NCBI RefSeq assembly: GCF_043290135.1
Contig: NC_134704.1
Span: 8,241,501-8,305,500 of the forward strand
Origin: Rhipicephalus microplus
Taxonomy: Eukaryota; Arthropoda; Arachnida; Ixodida; Ixodidae
DNA: 64,000 bases
Reading direction: 5' to 3'
Shown here: in pieces, positions 46,835-57,467 of the stretch
How the letters are laid out: each line of letters begins with the position of its first letter
How positions within the stretch are numbered: position 1 is the first letter of the stretch
Made by a program: the position numbers and the translations under genes
The notes under the pieces: generated by a model
The model's input: only the letters and a program-made list of their open reading frames with translations
Told to the model about the DNA's origin: nothing
Database searches by the model: none

Positions 46835-47620
46835 CTCGTCGCCTTTCCTGAACTTTCACGTCAACGTCCGATATTTCTTGCTGCTTTGTCTTGGCGGTTT
46901 TCCTAAGGCTGTTTGACTTTATGATGTATGTTATGTCGCTAGATGCCTCTGCCTTTTCTGCGTTATGAGTCTGCCGTAGCTGTTAAAGCCTCAATAGCAG
47001 CTTCCAGTTTCTTTTTCTTTTTTTGCAAGCATTTCGACCTCCTCCTCAATGCAACGTTTCTTTTTCAATTTCTCATCCTCCTGCTCCTGTCTTTTCAAAA
47101 AATGCACAGTATTGGCTCCTCGCCGAAGCCACTGATGTTCTCAAATTTTTTGTGATGGGCACATTACATATGCCATCTGCTACATTTACAGCATCACAAA
47201 TAATGCGCTATGAAATGTGCGACAATTCTTTCACGTTTTCGGTCGAAACCTGGCGATTCACACTGAATCCTCTCTCTACGCTTGCTTGGCCGTGACTGAG
47301 AGTTAGCAGCAGTTTACAGCACTCCAAAGCCCATAACATGCAGAGCCAACCTTCAGACGGTCGTAGAAGAACTTATCAAGTGCATGTGAACTCTTTTCAG
47401 AAATCTGCAATTCATGCTTGTGCTCCTGTAACAGCTCAATGAACTGAGCAAGCACAATGTCCCTTGAATGCTCATTCATTCTCTCTGCAAGAATGAGTGC
47501 ATCCAGAACTTTTTTTTCAAGCCTTCAATGCACTCAGCCGGCTTCGACAACATTGCCCTGGGATCTAGTGAAGAGGGGTTCTTCTCCAGGATCTTGTTAG
47601 TGACACTAAGAAGAACGACT
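46835..47620 (-). pseudogene. hAT-like transposase C-terminal remnant
   Basis: Frames on the minus strand give NPSSLDPRAMLSKPAECIEG, LAERMNEHSRDIVLAQFIEL, then LLLTLSHGQASVERGFSVNR, then RIICDAVNVADGICNVPITK and a lysine-rich coiled tail (KKRKRNWKLLLRL; SNSLRKTAKTK). The SHGQASVERGFS block resembles the hAT C-terminal dimerisation motif and recurs in uncharacterised repetitive proteins of several animals. At least five frame breaks. The family name is uncertain; the transposon origin is likely. Confidence 0.6.
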
Positions 47621-48630
47621 CAAGAAAAGGCTGGTTCAAACATGAAGATGCATTAGACTGCTACAAATGCCCCTTCATATTTATAATATGCTTCATGTCA
47701 GCCCACTCTGATATTGCGGCAAAGCTGCCTTTAGGGCCCCACAACAATTGTAGTAAACGAATTGACTATCGAAAGCGCTGGTTAAAACCTATGCGGCAGA
47801 GAAGGGTGCTTTAATTATTGCCATTCCAGACCAGAACGTCCGAAAAAATCGGGCAAAGATTTTCAGCATCCGAAATTTCAGATGTTGTTATACACTAACA
47901 TCTACAGGGCAGATTAGCAATTCCAAATTCGAAGAGAGCACATCCTTGCCCACCCATTTGGGCCTCCACAGAAGTTGATGTGACAGGTGTAGCAAGAAGA
48001 GTCATTTCCCTTTGTGTGTAAAGTGTTGTGACGCCACACCGGTTTCACGAAATCGCGTAAATAACTACAATTTAGTCTCTGCATTGCCTCGAAACAACTA
48101 GGGAACACCATCCCTTCCATGTTATAATCGCATAAAAATGTGCTTAAGAGCCTTCTGCAATCTCTTTTCTATAACCCTTTGAGGTATAATGGGATAAAAA
48201 CGTTCCACTTTTTACTCTGACAAAAACACTGTCGCTGTTAAAACTAGACGAACTTGGAGCCAAAGCAATGTGCTGCCATAGATTATCGGCCACTCATAAT
48301 GTTTTTTGCGGCAGTTTCTATGCGGTTACACAGGTGGTGTTGTGGATCCGATGATTTGAAATTTGTCTTGTTTTCATTGTGGAGTTCAGAATTTTCGCTC
48401 CCATAGGACTGGATTTACAATGGTTAAGGATAAATGTTAAGATTTTGTTTTTTTTCCCTTCTCGGCAGGTGTTTTTCGCACGCTTCGGTGCCAATATTAT
48501 GCAAATCGGAGTGTTTGGAGGCTAGATATACTGGTCAGTCCCAGCATACTTCCAAATTTTATGGGCGTTTCGCTAGGCCTAACTGGCACTAACTTTTTTG
48601 TTCAGACATATTTCTCTATTTATTAATTTC
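47621..48630. other. No gene assigned
   Basis: A minus-strand frame at 47914-48120 contains a cysteine/histidine cluster (SSCYTCHINFC) that could be a zinc-finger scrap of a transposase, but I cannot assign it. The stretch near 48174-48600 may hold the 5' end and first intron of the piggyBac element that follows. Confidence 0.3.
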
Positions 48631-48874
48631 AGCGGACTCCCTTTCACATGAAGGGGCACTCGAGCTATTCTTCAGCTTGCCAGACGAATCTGAAACAAGT
48701 GGGGATGAGGCAGAAAGTAGTGAAGCTGAATTCGTGCCGGAGCTCGCGCCACCAGACTCGAGTCTCGATGGCGACGAAGATAAACCTGGGCCATCGAAAG
48801 GGAAACGAAAAAAACATCAACAAAAAACTTCAAAAAGCAGAAAAAGAGCCAACCAGGAAGTAATAGAAACTGAT

Positions 48875-48997
48875 CTCGAAGCAGCTGCTGTTGAAGAAGA
48901 TATCAGTGAAGAATGAAGAATGAAATGAAAATAAATCTCGAAGCAGCTGCTGTTGAAGAAGATATCAGTGAAGAATGAAGAATGAAATGAAAATAAA
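48875..48997. repeat. Tandem duplication, 62 bp x 2
   Basis: CTCGAAGCAGCTGCTGTTGA and the following bases are repeated almost exactly 62 bp later inside the piggyBac exon. The unit length is not a multiple of three and each copy contains a stop codon. Confidence 0.9.
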
Positions 48998-49202
48998 CCA
49001 AACATTTCTTTCGAGAGTCCGAAATCATGGGACCCCGTGTTCACGAAAAAGGCGGTGACGCGTGCAGTAGATTGCTTCGCGTGGTATTTTGACGACGAGG
49101 TGTTTGATATTGCCGCTGTTTGATATTGCCGAGGTATTTGATATTTCTACTAACCTCCCGGTCTCCTGTCTTCGGGCTACCCTCACTCTTACGTGACATC
49201 TG

Positions 49203-49973
49203 GTGGAGGTGCGGGGTATGCACAAAAACGACCTTAAAACAGCCACTGCAGAGAACGAGGACGCTGAAGACACAGATACTCGAAGCAGTCGCCGCCTCCG
49301 AAACCTGCCACCTGAGCTGGGACCGCTACCGGAACCCACGCGACCACGAAAGGACGCTTCCACAGCCACCATGAGCACCCCGCAGTCACCTACCCCTGTC
49401 ATGCTGCAGCAGCCGCGGGTGCCCCCAACTTTCCATCGTTATGCCGCTGAAGACCCAGAAGAATGGCTCGACCAATTCGAGCGCGTGGCTACCATAAACA
49501 GGTGGGATGAAGAAATGAAGCTGCGATACGTTTACTTTTCCCTGGACGGCCCCGCCAAAACGTGGTATGAAAGCCATGAGACCACACTGACCACCTGGGA
49601 ATTTCTGCAGAATGAGTTGCTCAGGACCTTCACCAGCATCATGGGAAAAGAAAGGGCCCAGCTGTTGCTAGAATCGAGGACCCAACAGCCCAATGAGACC
49701 CTGAACGTGTACGTCGAAGAAATGAAACGTCTCTTTAGGCGAGCGGACCAAGACATGACCGAAGACAAAAAGGTCGGATACCTAATGCGAGGGGTGAAGG
49801 AGTCGCTTTTCGCCGGTCTCATAAGGAACCCTCCTAAAACAGTCGCCGAATTTACTGAAGAAGCGCACACCATAGAAAGGACCCTGGACGCCCGGACTTG
49901 GCAATACAACCACCCGTTTCAGCTCAGCTCGCTCTACTCGGAACCGATTATCCATCAAACTCTCCTCGGATGA
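49203..49973 (+). pseudogene. Gypsy gag, C-terminally deleted
   Basis: The frame contains the retrotransposon gag (capsid) domain: FHRYAAEDPEEWLDQFERVA, KTWYESHETTLTTWEFLQNE and ETLNVYVEEMKRLFRRADQD. It opens just after the LTR and PBS-like TGGTGGAGGTGCGGGG. After TWQYNHPFQ it jumps into an unrelated short tail, and no CCHC zinc knuckle or protease motif follows. A deletion has fused gag to the segment preceding reverse transcriptase. Confidence 0.85.
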
Positions 49974-50019
49974 AGCCATAAATTCATACTCGGCACCACA
50001 TAATCGCGCAGTCCTCCGT

Positions 50020-53000
50020 GTGCTCGAGAATGACGTGAGCGTCCCACCCCGATCAACGACCCTAATCTCCGTAACCACTGGTACTGCCGAAAATGCTCAT
50101 GGCGTCGTCGAAGGTAACATACAGCTTTTGCTTGGCCGTGATATCGCAATCGCAAGAGGCATTGCGGACTTCCAGACAGGGCCCAGTGCTGCTAACAAAT
50201 TTCAGCCAAGAACACCGTCACCTGGCCAAAGGCACGACCATTGCCTTTCTCGATGAAATCGCGGAAGTCAGTGACACCCTCGCCCTTTCGAATCCAGTGA
50301 CCATCACCCCACAGACCCACAACTCGCAGCTGTCATTCGACATTAACCCTTCCTTGCCACAACTCGCAGCTGTCATTCGACATTAACCCTTCCTTGCCTC
50401 AATGCAAGCAGCAACTGCTCCAGAACCTACTTCGACGTTATGACGACTGTTTCGCCACTTCTTCACAGGTCCGACACACTTCTCTGGCAAAGCATCGAAT
50501 CATAACACAAGAAGACATCCGCCCTCTCCATCAAAGCCCTTATCGTGTGTCGGCACGTGAACATCAGGCCATCCGAGAGCAAGTTGAGGGAATGTTACAC
50601 AACAATGTAATTCAGCCATCGAAAAGCCCATGGGCGGCACCAGTCGTCCTTGTCAAAAAGAAAGACGGAAGTCTTCGGTTTTGCGTCGATTACCGACGGT
50701 TGAATAGTGTAACCAAGAAGGACGTGTACCCTTTACCAAGGATCGACGATACCAAGGATCGACGATACCTTATATCGTCTTAGTGATGCAAGGTACTTCT
50801 CGTCCATTGATCTGAAGACAGGGTATTGGCAAATTCAGGTTGATGAAAGAGACCGAGAAAAGACCGCCTTCATCACGCCGGATGGATTGTATGAGTTCAA
50901 AGTGATGCCATTTGGACTTTGTTCCGCTCCAGCAACCTTCCAGCGTCTAATGGACACAGTACTGGCAGGTCTCAAGTGGCAAATATGTCTCGTATACCTG
51001 GACAATGTGGTCGTCTTCGCCTCCAACTTTAGCGACCACCTGAAAAGGCTCCGGACGGTACTGGACGCAATTAAGTCATCAGGGCTGACACTGAAGCAAG
51101 AAAAATGCAATTTTGCCTATGAAGAACTAGAGTTCCTTGGCCATGTTATAAGCAAAGATGGCGTAAGACCAGATCCCGAGAAGACAGCCGCTATCACACA
51201 GTTTCCTCAGCCGCAAGATAAGAGAGCTGTGCGCCGATTCTTAGGACTGTGCGCCTACTACCGGCGCTTCGTCAAGAACTTCTCACACATTGCTGACCCT
51301 TTGACGCAGCTCACCAAGTCGGACGCCCCTTTCGAATGGAAAGCTGAGCAACGTGAGGCATTCAAAGAACTTCAACAACGTTTACAGTCGCCGCATGTGC
51401 TGGGTCACTTTGATGAAAATGCCGAAACTGAGATACATACAGATGCCAGCAGCGTCGGCTTAGGTGCCGTTCTTGTTCAGAAGCACAAGGGCTGCGAGCG
51501 CGTCATCGCGTATGCAAGCCGCTCACTGTCGAAAGCAGAAGTGAACTATTCCACGTCTGAGAAGGAGTGTCTTGCGATAGTATGGGCCACCTCGAAATTC
51601 CACCCATACTTGTATGGCACACCCTTCAAGGTCGTAACGGACCATCATGCGTTGTGCTGGTTGGCCAGTTTGAAAGACCCTTCTGGCCGCCTCGCTCGAT
51701 GGAGCCTACAGCTTCAGGAGTTTGACGTGAAGGCAGTCTACACATCTGGTCGTAAGCACTCCGACGCAGACTGCCTCTCAAGAGCCCCTGTCGGCGCACC
51801 ACCAAGCCATGAAGACGACGATGCCTTTCTTGGGCCTATCAGCAGCAGCACCTTTGCATTACAGCAGCGCTCAGACCCCATCCTACAACAGTTGATCAAC
51901 TACATCGAAGGAAAGGCCTCCATACCGCCTGCACTGTTCAAGCGTGGGATATCCTCATTCTGTGTGCAAAACGGGGTGGTAGTTAAAAAGAACTTCGCAC
52001 CGAATAAGGCAGCTTACCTTCTTGTCGTCCCAAGCAGCCTCAAAGAAGAAATTTTACAAGCGTTACATGACGAACCCACTGCAGGCCACCTCGGTTTTAC
52101 ACGCGCACTCCACAGAATTCAAGAACGATACTACTGGCCCCGCCTCTCCTCAGATGTTGCGCGGTACGTCAAGAGTTGCCGTGAATGTCAGCGCCGGAAG
52201 AGACCTCCAACAAAACCAGCTGGATTTCTCAAGCCAGTTGAACCCCCGTCGAGACCATTCCAACAGATTGGTATTGACCTGCTTGGACCTTTCCCCACGT
52301 CAACATCTGGTAACAAGTGAATCATAGTGGCCACTGATTACCTTACCCGATACGCTGAAGCTAAGGCCCTTCCGAACGGCACAGCCGTAGAAGTTGCCAA
52401 ATTTTTTGTCGAATGAATTTTCCTCCGTCATGGCGCACCTGAGGTACTAATAACAGACAGGGGAACGGCGTTTACGGCTGATCTTACTCAGGCAATCTTA
52501 CATTACAGTCATACAGATCACCGAAGAACAACTGCGTACCATCCGCAGACAAATGGTCTCACGGAACGCTTGAACAAGACCATTGCCGATATGCTCGCTA
52601 TGTACGTAGACACAGAACACAAGACCTGGGACTTAATTCTGCCTTAAGTGGTCTTCGCCTACAACACCGCGGTGCAGGAGACCACTAAAATGACACCATT
52701 TAATCTCGTCCATGGGAGGGATGCCGTTACTACCCTGGACGCCATGCTGCCTAATGTCACCGATGAAAACAACCTAGACGTGGCCGCCTACCTTCAGCGC
52801 GCAGAAGAAGCCCGGCAGCTTGCTCGTCTGCGCATAAAAGACCAACAGCGAAACGGCACAAGATGCTACAACCTGCGGAGACGCGATTTAACATACAGGC
52901 CAGGTGACAAAGTCTGGGTTTGGACGCCCGTTCGCCGCCGAGGATTAAGCGAAAAACTCATGTGCCGTTATTTCGGCCCATACAAAGTCATCCGTCAAGT

Positions 53001-53112
53001 GGGTGAAGTGGACTATGAAGTGGTTCCTGATGGGGCTAGCTCATCCCAACGACGCCGCGCACGACAAGAAGTGGTACACGTCGCCCGTTTGAAGCTCTAT
53101 CATGCGCGCTAA
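50020..53112 (+). pseudogene. Gypsy pol (RT, RNase H, integrase), inactivated
   Basis: Order seen: post-protease spacer (TTLISVTTGTAENAHGVVEG), RT ([36 protein letters not shown], then LVYLDNVVVFAS), RNase H (EIHTDASSVGLGAVLVQ), integrase zinc finger (AGHLGF..CRECQRRK), integrase core ([31 protein letters not shown]) and a C-terminal domain (RPGDKVWVWTPVRRRGLSEK). Lesions: a 40-bp tandem duplication near 50317-50396, a 16-bp duplication near 50740-50771, stops at 52318, 52414 and 52645, and the RT catalytic YLDD box changed to YLDN. The protease is deleted. Confidence 0.9.
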
Positions 53113-53260
53113 AGGAGGCTCCCTGTTTGCACCTCTTGTTTTGTTTATGAGTGCGTGATTCGTACTTATTTGCCATTTACTTTCGCACAGGCTGTCCTTT
53201 TGTTCTGGTTTTATTTTAAACAAAGCAACGGGTCGATGCTTACGTTGAGGAGGGGAGCAA

Positions 53261-53504
53261 TGCCGCAAGGAGTCGCCGTAGCCCCAGACGCTACGGCGAC
53301 TGTATCTCGGATGGTGAACGCGCCTCGCGTTCCAGTGGGACATTCTGTTCCCCGATGGCCGTCGAACGCGCTGTTCGCCACCCGCTAAGCCGGCGCATCT
53401 GTTTTCTTTTGGTGGGTGCAAGTCCACCAAATAAACGGATCTCCTTCTATTTCTACTAACCTCCCGGTCTCCTGTCTTCGGGTTACCCTCACTCTTACGT
53501 GACA
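53261..53504 (+). mobile_element. Gypsy 3' LTR
   Basis: Starts TGCCGCAAGG after a polypurine tract and ends TACGTGACA (TG..CA). Contains an internal pair GGAGTCGCCGTAG / CTACGGCGACT capable of a stem, and an AATAAA near 53431 upstream of the duplicated 57-bp end. The start is inferred from the tract, because the matching part of the 5' LTR is missing. Confidence 0.7.
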
Positions 53505-54869
53505 ATATGATATTAGAGCACACTAACCGTGCTGGTGCTGAAAAGTACACGACGAAATCGGGCTGTGCTCACAGAAGATCAACTAAGAGCTTATTTTGGT
53601 TTGCTTCTGCTGATGAGAGTGTCATCAAGGCACCACTTTTACACTTACTATTATTGGAGCCGCGATTTGCTGAAGAAATTCCCAAAGTGATGTCGTTCAA
53701 GTATTTCCAGTACATCATGAACTCCCTTCGTGTGAGCGACCACAGTAAAGAAAAGAAAAAAGGAGAAGATGGTTATGATAGGCTTGCAAAACTGCATCCC
53801 CTCATCAATAAGCTGAACAGGAGCTTCCAGGAGGAGTACTTGCTATCATCCTGTCAGTCCAGTGATGAAAGCATGATCGCTTTCAAAGGAAAGTCTGGCA
53901 TGAAGCAGTACCGTTAGATGAAGCCCATAAAGCGTGAATATAAAGTTTGGTGCAGGGCAGACTCGAAGACAGGCCATTTGCTTCAATTTCAGGTATGTGA
54001 AAAAAAGCATACATCAGGACCAGCCAACCACAGTCTTCGAGACCATTTCATGCTTTTCCTGTCGGAGAAAGTAAAGCCTGGAACGCAGCTGTTGTACGAC
54101 AATTACTTTACGTGCACCGAACTGATGGAAACTCTCGGCAAGAGGATATTCCTTGCCGCAGGTATTGTTCGAACGAACAGAAAGGATGTACCTGTGGAAC
54201 TAAAACAAAACAATAAGCTCAAGAAAGGAGAGTACATCTGGCACGCCAAAGGTCAGGTTACAGTTTATCAGAGGCACGACACCAAAAATGTCAACCTGTT
54301 GTTGAACTTTCATGATCCAACAGAAACTGTGGAAGTACCACGAAAGCTTACAAATGGCTCTTCGGTGGCTGGAACCTGCCCGAACGCTGTGGCAAACTAC
54401 AACTTGTGGATGAAAACTGTTGACAGAATCGGTTAAAAACGAAATGACTACACTTCTGACAGAGATTCCAAGAAGTCATGGTACCGCATATTTTATTTTC
54501 TCTTTGACGCAGCTGCCGTCAACGCATTCATACAGCACAACACCAACGTTGACATAAGCTTTATTTGGCTTCGTCTTGTGCTAGGGTGACAACTGATAAA
54601 TGAACATACTTTCAGTATAGTGTACTAGAATATGGGGTAGTGTGTTGAGGAACCTCTCTCACCATGCTTCGTGTGAAACGGCGCACGTGGACAAAAAAAC
54701 GGTTCTTAAGGGGGCGCTGCTATAGCATGGGCTGGCAGGACTGTCAGCTCCGCGCCGCTCTGCCTTCTCGGGTGCTGTTCAGTGACCTGTTGCTTGTGTT
54801 CGCGCCCGCTTAACGAAGGTTTTTAGGTTTTTCTGGCAATGTTTTTGCTGGCCACGCGACAGTGAGGCA

Positions 54870-55577
54870 ATGCCGAGTCATCGGCGGCAACGACACTGAT
54901 TTGCACCTAGGTGCGAAACAGGGTACACCTTTGAAAAAAAGGTGAGCAGCCGTCGCTTTTCGCTGCACCCAAAGACGAAGCACGGAGGAAGGTTTGGGAA
55001 CAGAATTTACATTGAAAGGATGGGACTTTTGAACGAAAGCTTCTCTGTATGTGAGCTGCACTTCAAGCCTTCATGTATTCTCGGAGACTACGTGCACGTT
55101 ATAAATGGCGAAGAAGTTCGCGTACCACGTAGTAGACCAGAGCTAACGCCAGACGCCGTGCCGATGTTACTGTCCAACGCGCCAAGCTACTTATCGAAGA
55201 AAGCACCGCATCCAAGACCTCCGAGAAAGCGGAAGAACTGGGCGGTCGAATCTATCATCTCCAAGAAAACTGCAGCAGCCTGTGTTGACGGTGAGGCCAC
55301 TGATTCAGGTTCATCGATGGACCTTCCTGCCGACTACGAACCCGAGGTGGGAAACACTACAGGGACTGCAGCTTCGGTGGAACGCTTACTCAAGCTTTGT
55401 TTGCCTTCAATTTATAAGAGCTCGATCGCACCCCATCTCGTGTCAAAGAGAGCGGTAATTTACGTGCTGTCACGACTTCATTTTTTCGTGAAGGGTGTCA
55501 ACCAGTCTCGAGAGGCAAAATGGAAAAAAAAAGCTGCACGCGAAAATCAGTCGGTGTTCATAAAGGTGCCACCGTGA
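54870..55577 (+). CDS. THAP-domain protein or relic
   Basis: The frame FAPRCETGYTFEKKVSSRRF, then KHGGRFGNRIYIERMGLLNE, then SVCELHFKPSCI has the spacing of a THAP C2CH zinc finger, with the CxxH pair as CELH. The first Cys of the motif and an upstream ATG (54870) are separated from it by an in-frame TGA at about 54897, and the expected first Cys is missing. The rest (PRPPRKRKNWAVESIISKKT, LSRLHFFVKGVN) has no domain I can name. It is intronless and followed by an AATAAA at about 55661. THAP domains occur in P-element/Kolobok-type transposases and in host regulators; I cannot decide which. Confidence 0.55.
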
Positions 55578-56225
55578 TGAAGTGATCGTGAACTGATAAT
55601 TCCCCGGAATGGCGACGAACTTGATTAGTGTTACTGCTCACTGCAGTATGCGCGCTCGTAAATAAAGGGTTTCTTCTTACCGTCTGACAGTGTTGCCAAG
55701 TGTTGTTTCCTTTTGACTGTACAGTGCAATATCCCGGCCACAGCAGCAGTATTTCGGCGGGCGCGTAATCGTTTAAGGACCCAAGATTGTCGAAATCATT
55801 CCCAAGTCTTCAGCTGCGGCGTGCCTCTCAATCAAATGGCAGTTTTGCCACCTTAGCCACATAATTACAATTGCATGATGCAACTATCGACAAGAACGGT
55901 GCTGCGCGAGTAACGAAGGAAGTCGCAGTGTGCAGAATACGACTCGATATAGAAGTAATATAACAAAGAACTTTCGGGTTTATAGATGATCCTTCGATAT
56001 CTCAATCTTCCTAATTTTTTATTCGTTCACCAACCGAGCTTTAAAAACTGCCGGCAGTTTTCCCAGGGATGACTGTTTCGTCGTCGTTTGTTAATACATG
56101 CATTCTGACCGTGCGCTAACAGCTTTGACATTTCGTTTTGTTTTGAATGCAGTACGAACACACCCATTCAGAAAGATTTTTGCGGACATGTCAGCAATTA
56201 AACACAATACTATTAAGCGTGACGT

Positions 56226-56328
56226 ATGCAAGCGCATGTCACGGGATCCAATCCCGGCCACGGCGGCTGCATTTTCGTCGGTGGCGCAAATACTGCGGTG
56301 CGTGTACCTAGATTTAGGTGCACATTAA
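56226..56328 (+). mobile_element. Old tRNA-derived SINE, left half
   Basis: The same SINE family: B-box-like GGGATCCAATCCCGG, then GGCGGCTGCATTTTCGTCGG and TTAGGTGCACATTAA. The expected continuation (AAGAACCCCAGG) is 7.5 kb away at 63827, on the other side of the Kolobok-like element. The A-box side is decayed. Confidence 0.85.
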
Positions 56329-56801
56329 GGGGAGATGCTACTCGAAAAACGATTTTCTTTAATAAGAGTCTGATTTTAACACAAATTGGCATGCTAATAG
56401 AGTTTTTTCTCCTCTTTTCAAGCATGTCATTTATTTTCATGTAGATTGCTTGGTTTTCTTTATGCAGGTCAGATACTGCAAAATTATGGCCATTGTTATG
56501 CAACAATTCTGACCTATAAAAATTTGAGATAAAGCATGCAGATATAGCTTACTATGATACTTTGGAACTGTAGAGTGCAAAAAACTATATAAATTTCGTG
56601 TGTAAAAAGGTGAAATACAATAATAAGATAGAAAAATTTACTATGGCTCTAGTTGCCAAGGGCTTTCAATGTTATGTAATTTTTGAAGAACATAATCAAG
56701 CAGCACTGACAATCTGAATAGATACTTGCACTCTATGGGCCTTCATCATGCTATGTGCAAAATTTCATAGAGGTATGACAATTCTAAGTATGACTGTTGG
56801 C

Positions 56802-57467
56802 CAGTGGGCCAGGCAGCGGCACTCGGGGCGAAATGCTCACCAAACCATTCGTCTTTGTGGTGCAGGTTGTGGCGACCATCTTCGGAACGGAAGCTGCTGA
56901 ATATAAATCCGTTTTGACAGACCCATCACATGGCTGGAAGGAGCTTCACGGCATCGAGATTCCGCTGCGTGGTCACCGTTGTCTTATCGAAGAAGCCGCC
57001 CTTTCCTTAGTCCCGACTCCAACGCATGCGCCAACATCGGTGACGTCAGCAACCTCGGACCTTCCAACGGCTATAAGAAGCCACGTACCTCCGTCGAACT
57101 TCAGTGGGCCAGGCAGCGGCACTCGGGGCGAAATGCTCACCAAACCATTCGTCTTTGTGGTGCAGGTTGTGGCGACCATCTTCGGAACGGAAGCTGCTGA
57201 ATATAAATCCGTTTTGACAGACCCATCACATGGCTGGAAGGAGCTTCACGGCATCGAGATTCCGCTGCGTGGTCACCGTTGTCTTATCGAAGAAGCCGCC
57301 CTTTCCTTAGTCCCGACTCCGACGCATGCGCCAACATCGGTGACGTCAGCAACCTCGGACCTTCCAACGGCTATAAGAAGCCACATACCTCCGTCGAACT
57401 TCAGTGGGCCAGGCAGCGGCACTCGGGGCGAAATGCTCACCAAACCATTCGTCTTTGTGGTGCAGGT
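56802..57467 (+). repeat. 300-bp tandem promoter monomers, 2.2 copies
   Basis: Units at 56803-57102 and 57103-57402 are almost identical (differences such as CAACGC/CGACGC and CGTACC/CATACC). A third partial unit ends at 57467-57468 with GTGCAGGTTAG where the unique leader begins. The period is exactly 300 bp, so the reading frame is kept across units and no stop occurs in that frame. Confidence 0.95.
57341..57405 (+). promoter_or_regulatory. LINE promoter: CRE, TATA and initiator
   Basis: In the unit next to ORF1: TGACGTCA (perfect CRE) at 57341-57348, TATAAG at 57372-57377 and TCAGT (arthropod initiator) at 57401-57405 with the A at 57403. The first T of TATA is 31 bp upstream of that A, the standard TATA-to-start distance. 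The upstream unit carries the same set exactly 300 bp earlier (57041, 57072, 57101). Confidence 0.75.

Larger units (their letters stand above)
49142..53504 (+). mobile_element. Ty3/gypsy retrotransposon with truncated 5' LTR
   Basis: The last 57 bp of the LTR (TATTTCTACTAACCTCCCGG..GTGACA) occur at 49142-49198 and again at 53448-53504 with one difference. The 3' LTR appears to begin TGCCGC at 53261 after a purine-rich GAGGAGGGGAG tract, giving 244 bp, with AATAAA near 53431. The 5' LTR therefore lacks its first roughly 187 bp. The element interrupts the piggyBac gene: TGATATT occurs at both junctions and may be the target duplication. Confidence 0.85.
48631..54600 (+). pseudogene. piggyBac transposase split by a gypsy insertion
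   Basis: A splice-acceptor-like TTAATTTCAG precedes an acidic N-terminal exon (LPDESETSGDEAESSEAEFV), broken by a 62-bp tandem duplication and a stop. Then FTKKAVTRAVDCFAWYFDDE runs to 49130. After the gypsy element the protein resumes at 53507 with HTNRAGAEKY, FKYFQYIMNSLRVSDH, SSDESMIAFKGK (first catalytic Asp), LLYDNYFTC (second) and ANYNLWMKTVDRIG (third region), with an in-frame TAG at 53915-53917 and a stop at 54434. A scrap KKSWYRIFYFLFDAAAVNAF follows. Termini were not identified. Confidence 0.85.

Noticed and set aside
47914..48120. Cys/His-rich minus-strand frame as a zinc-finger gene
   Set aside because: Too short, no complete finger spacing and no neighbouring domain; noted only as an unassigned scrap.
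56797..57432. A genuine protein with 100-residue repeats upstream of ORF1
   Set aside because: The repeats carry promoter motifs and begin at an initiator; the frame has no ATG at its very start. It is better read as a promoter array that happens to be open. The possibility is kept as a finding, not as a gene.
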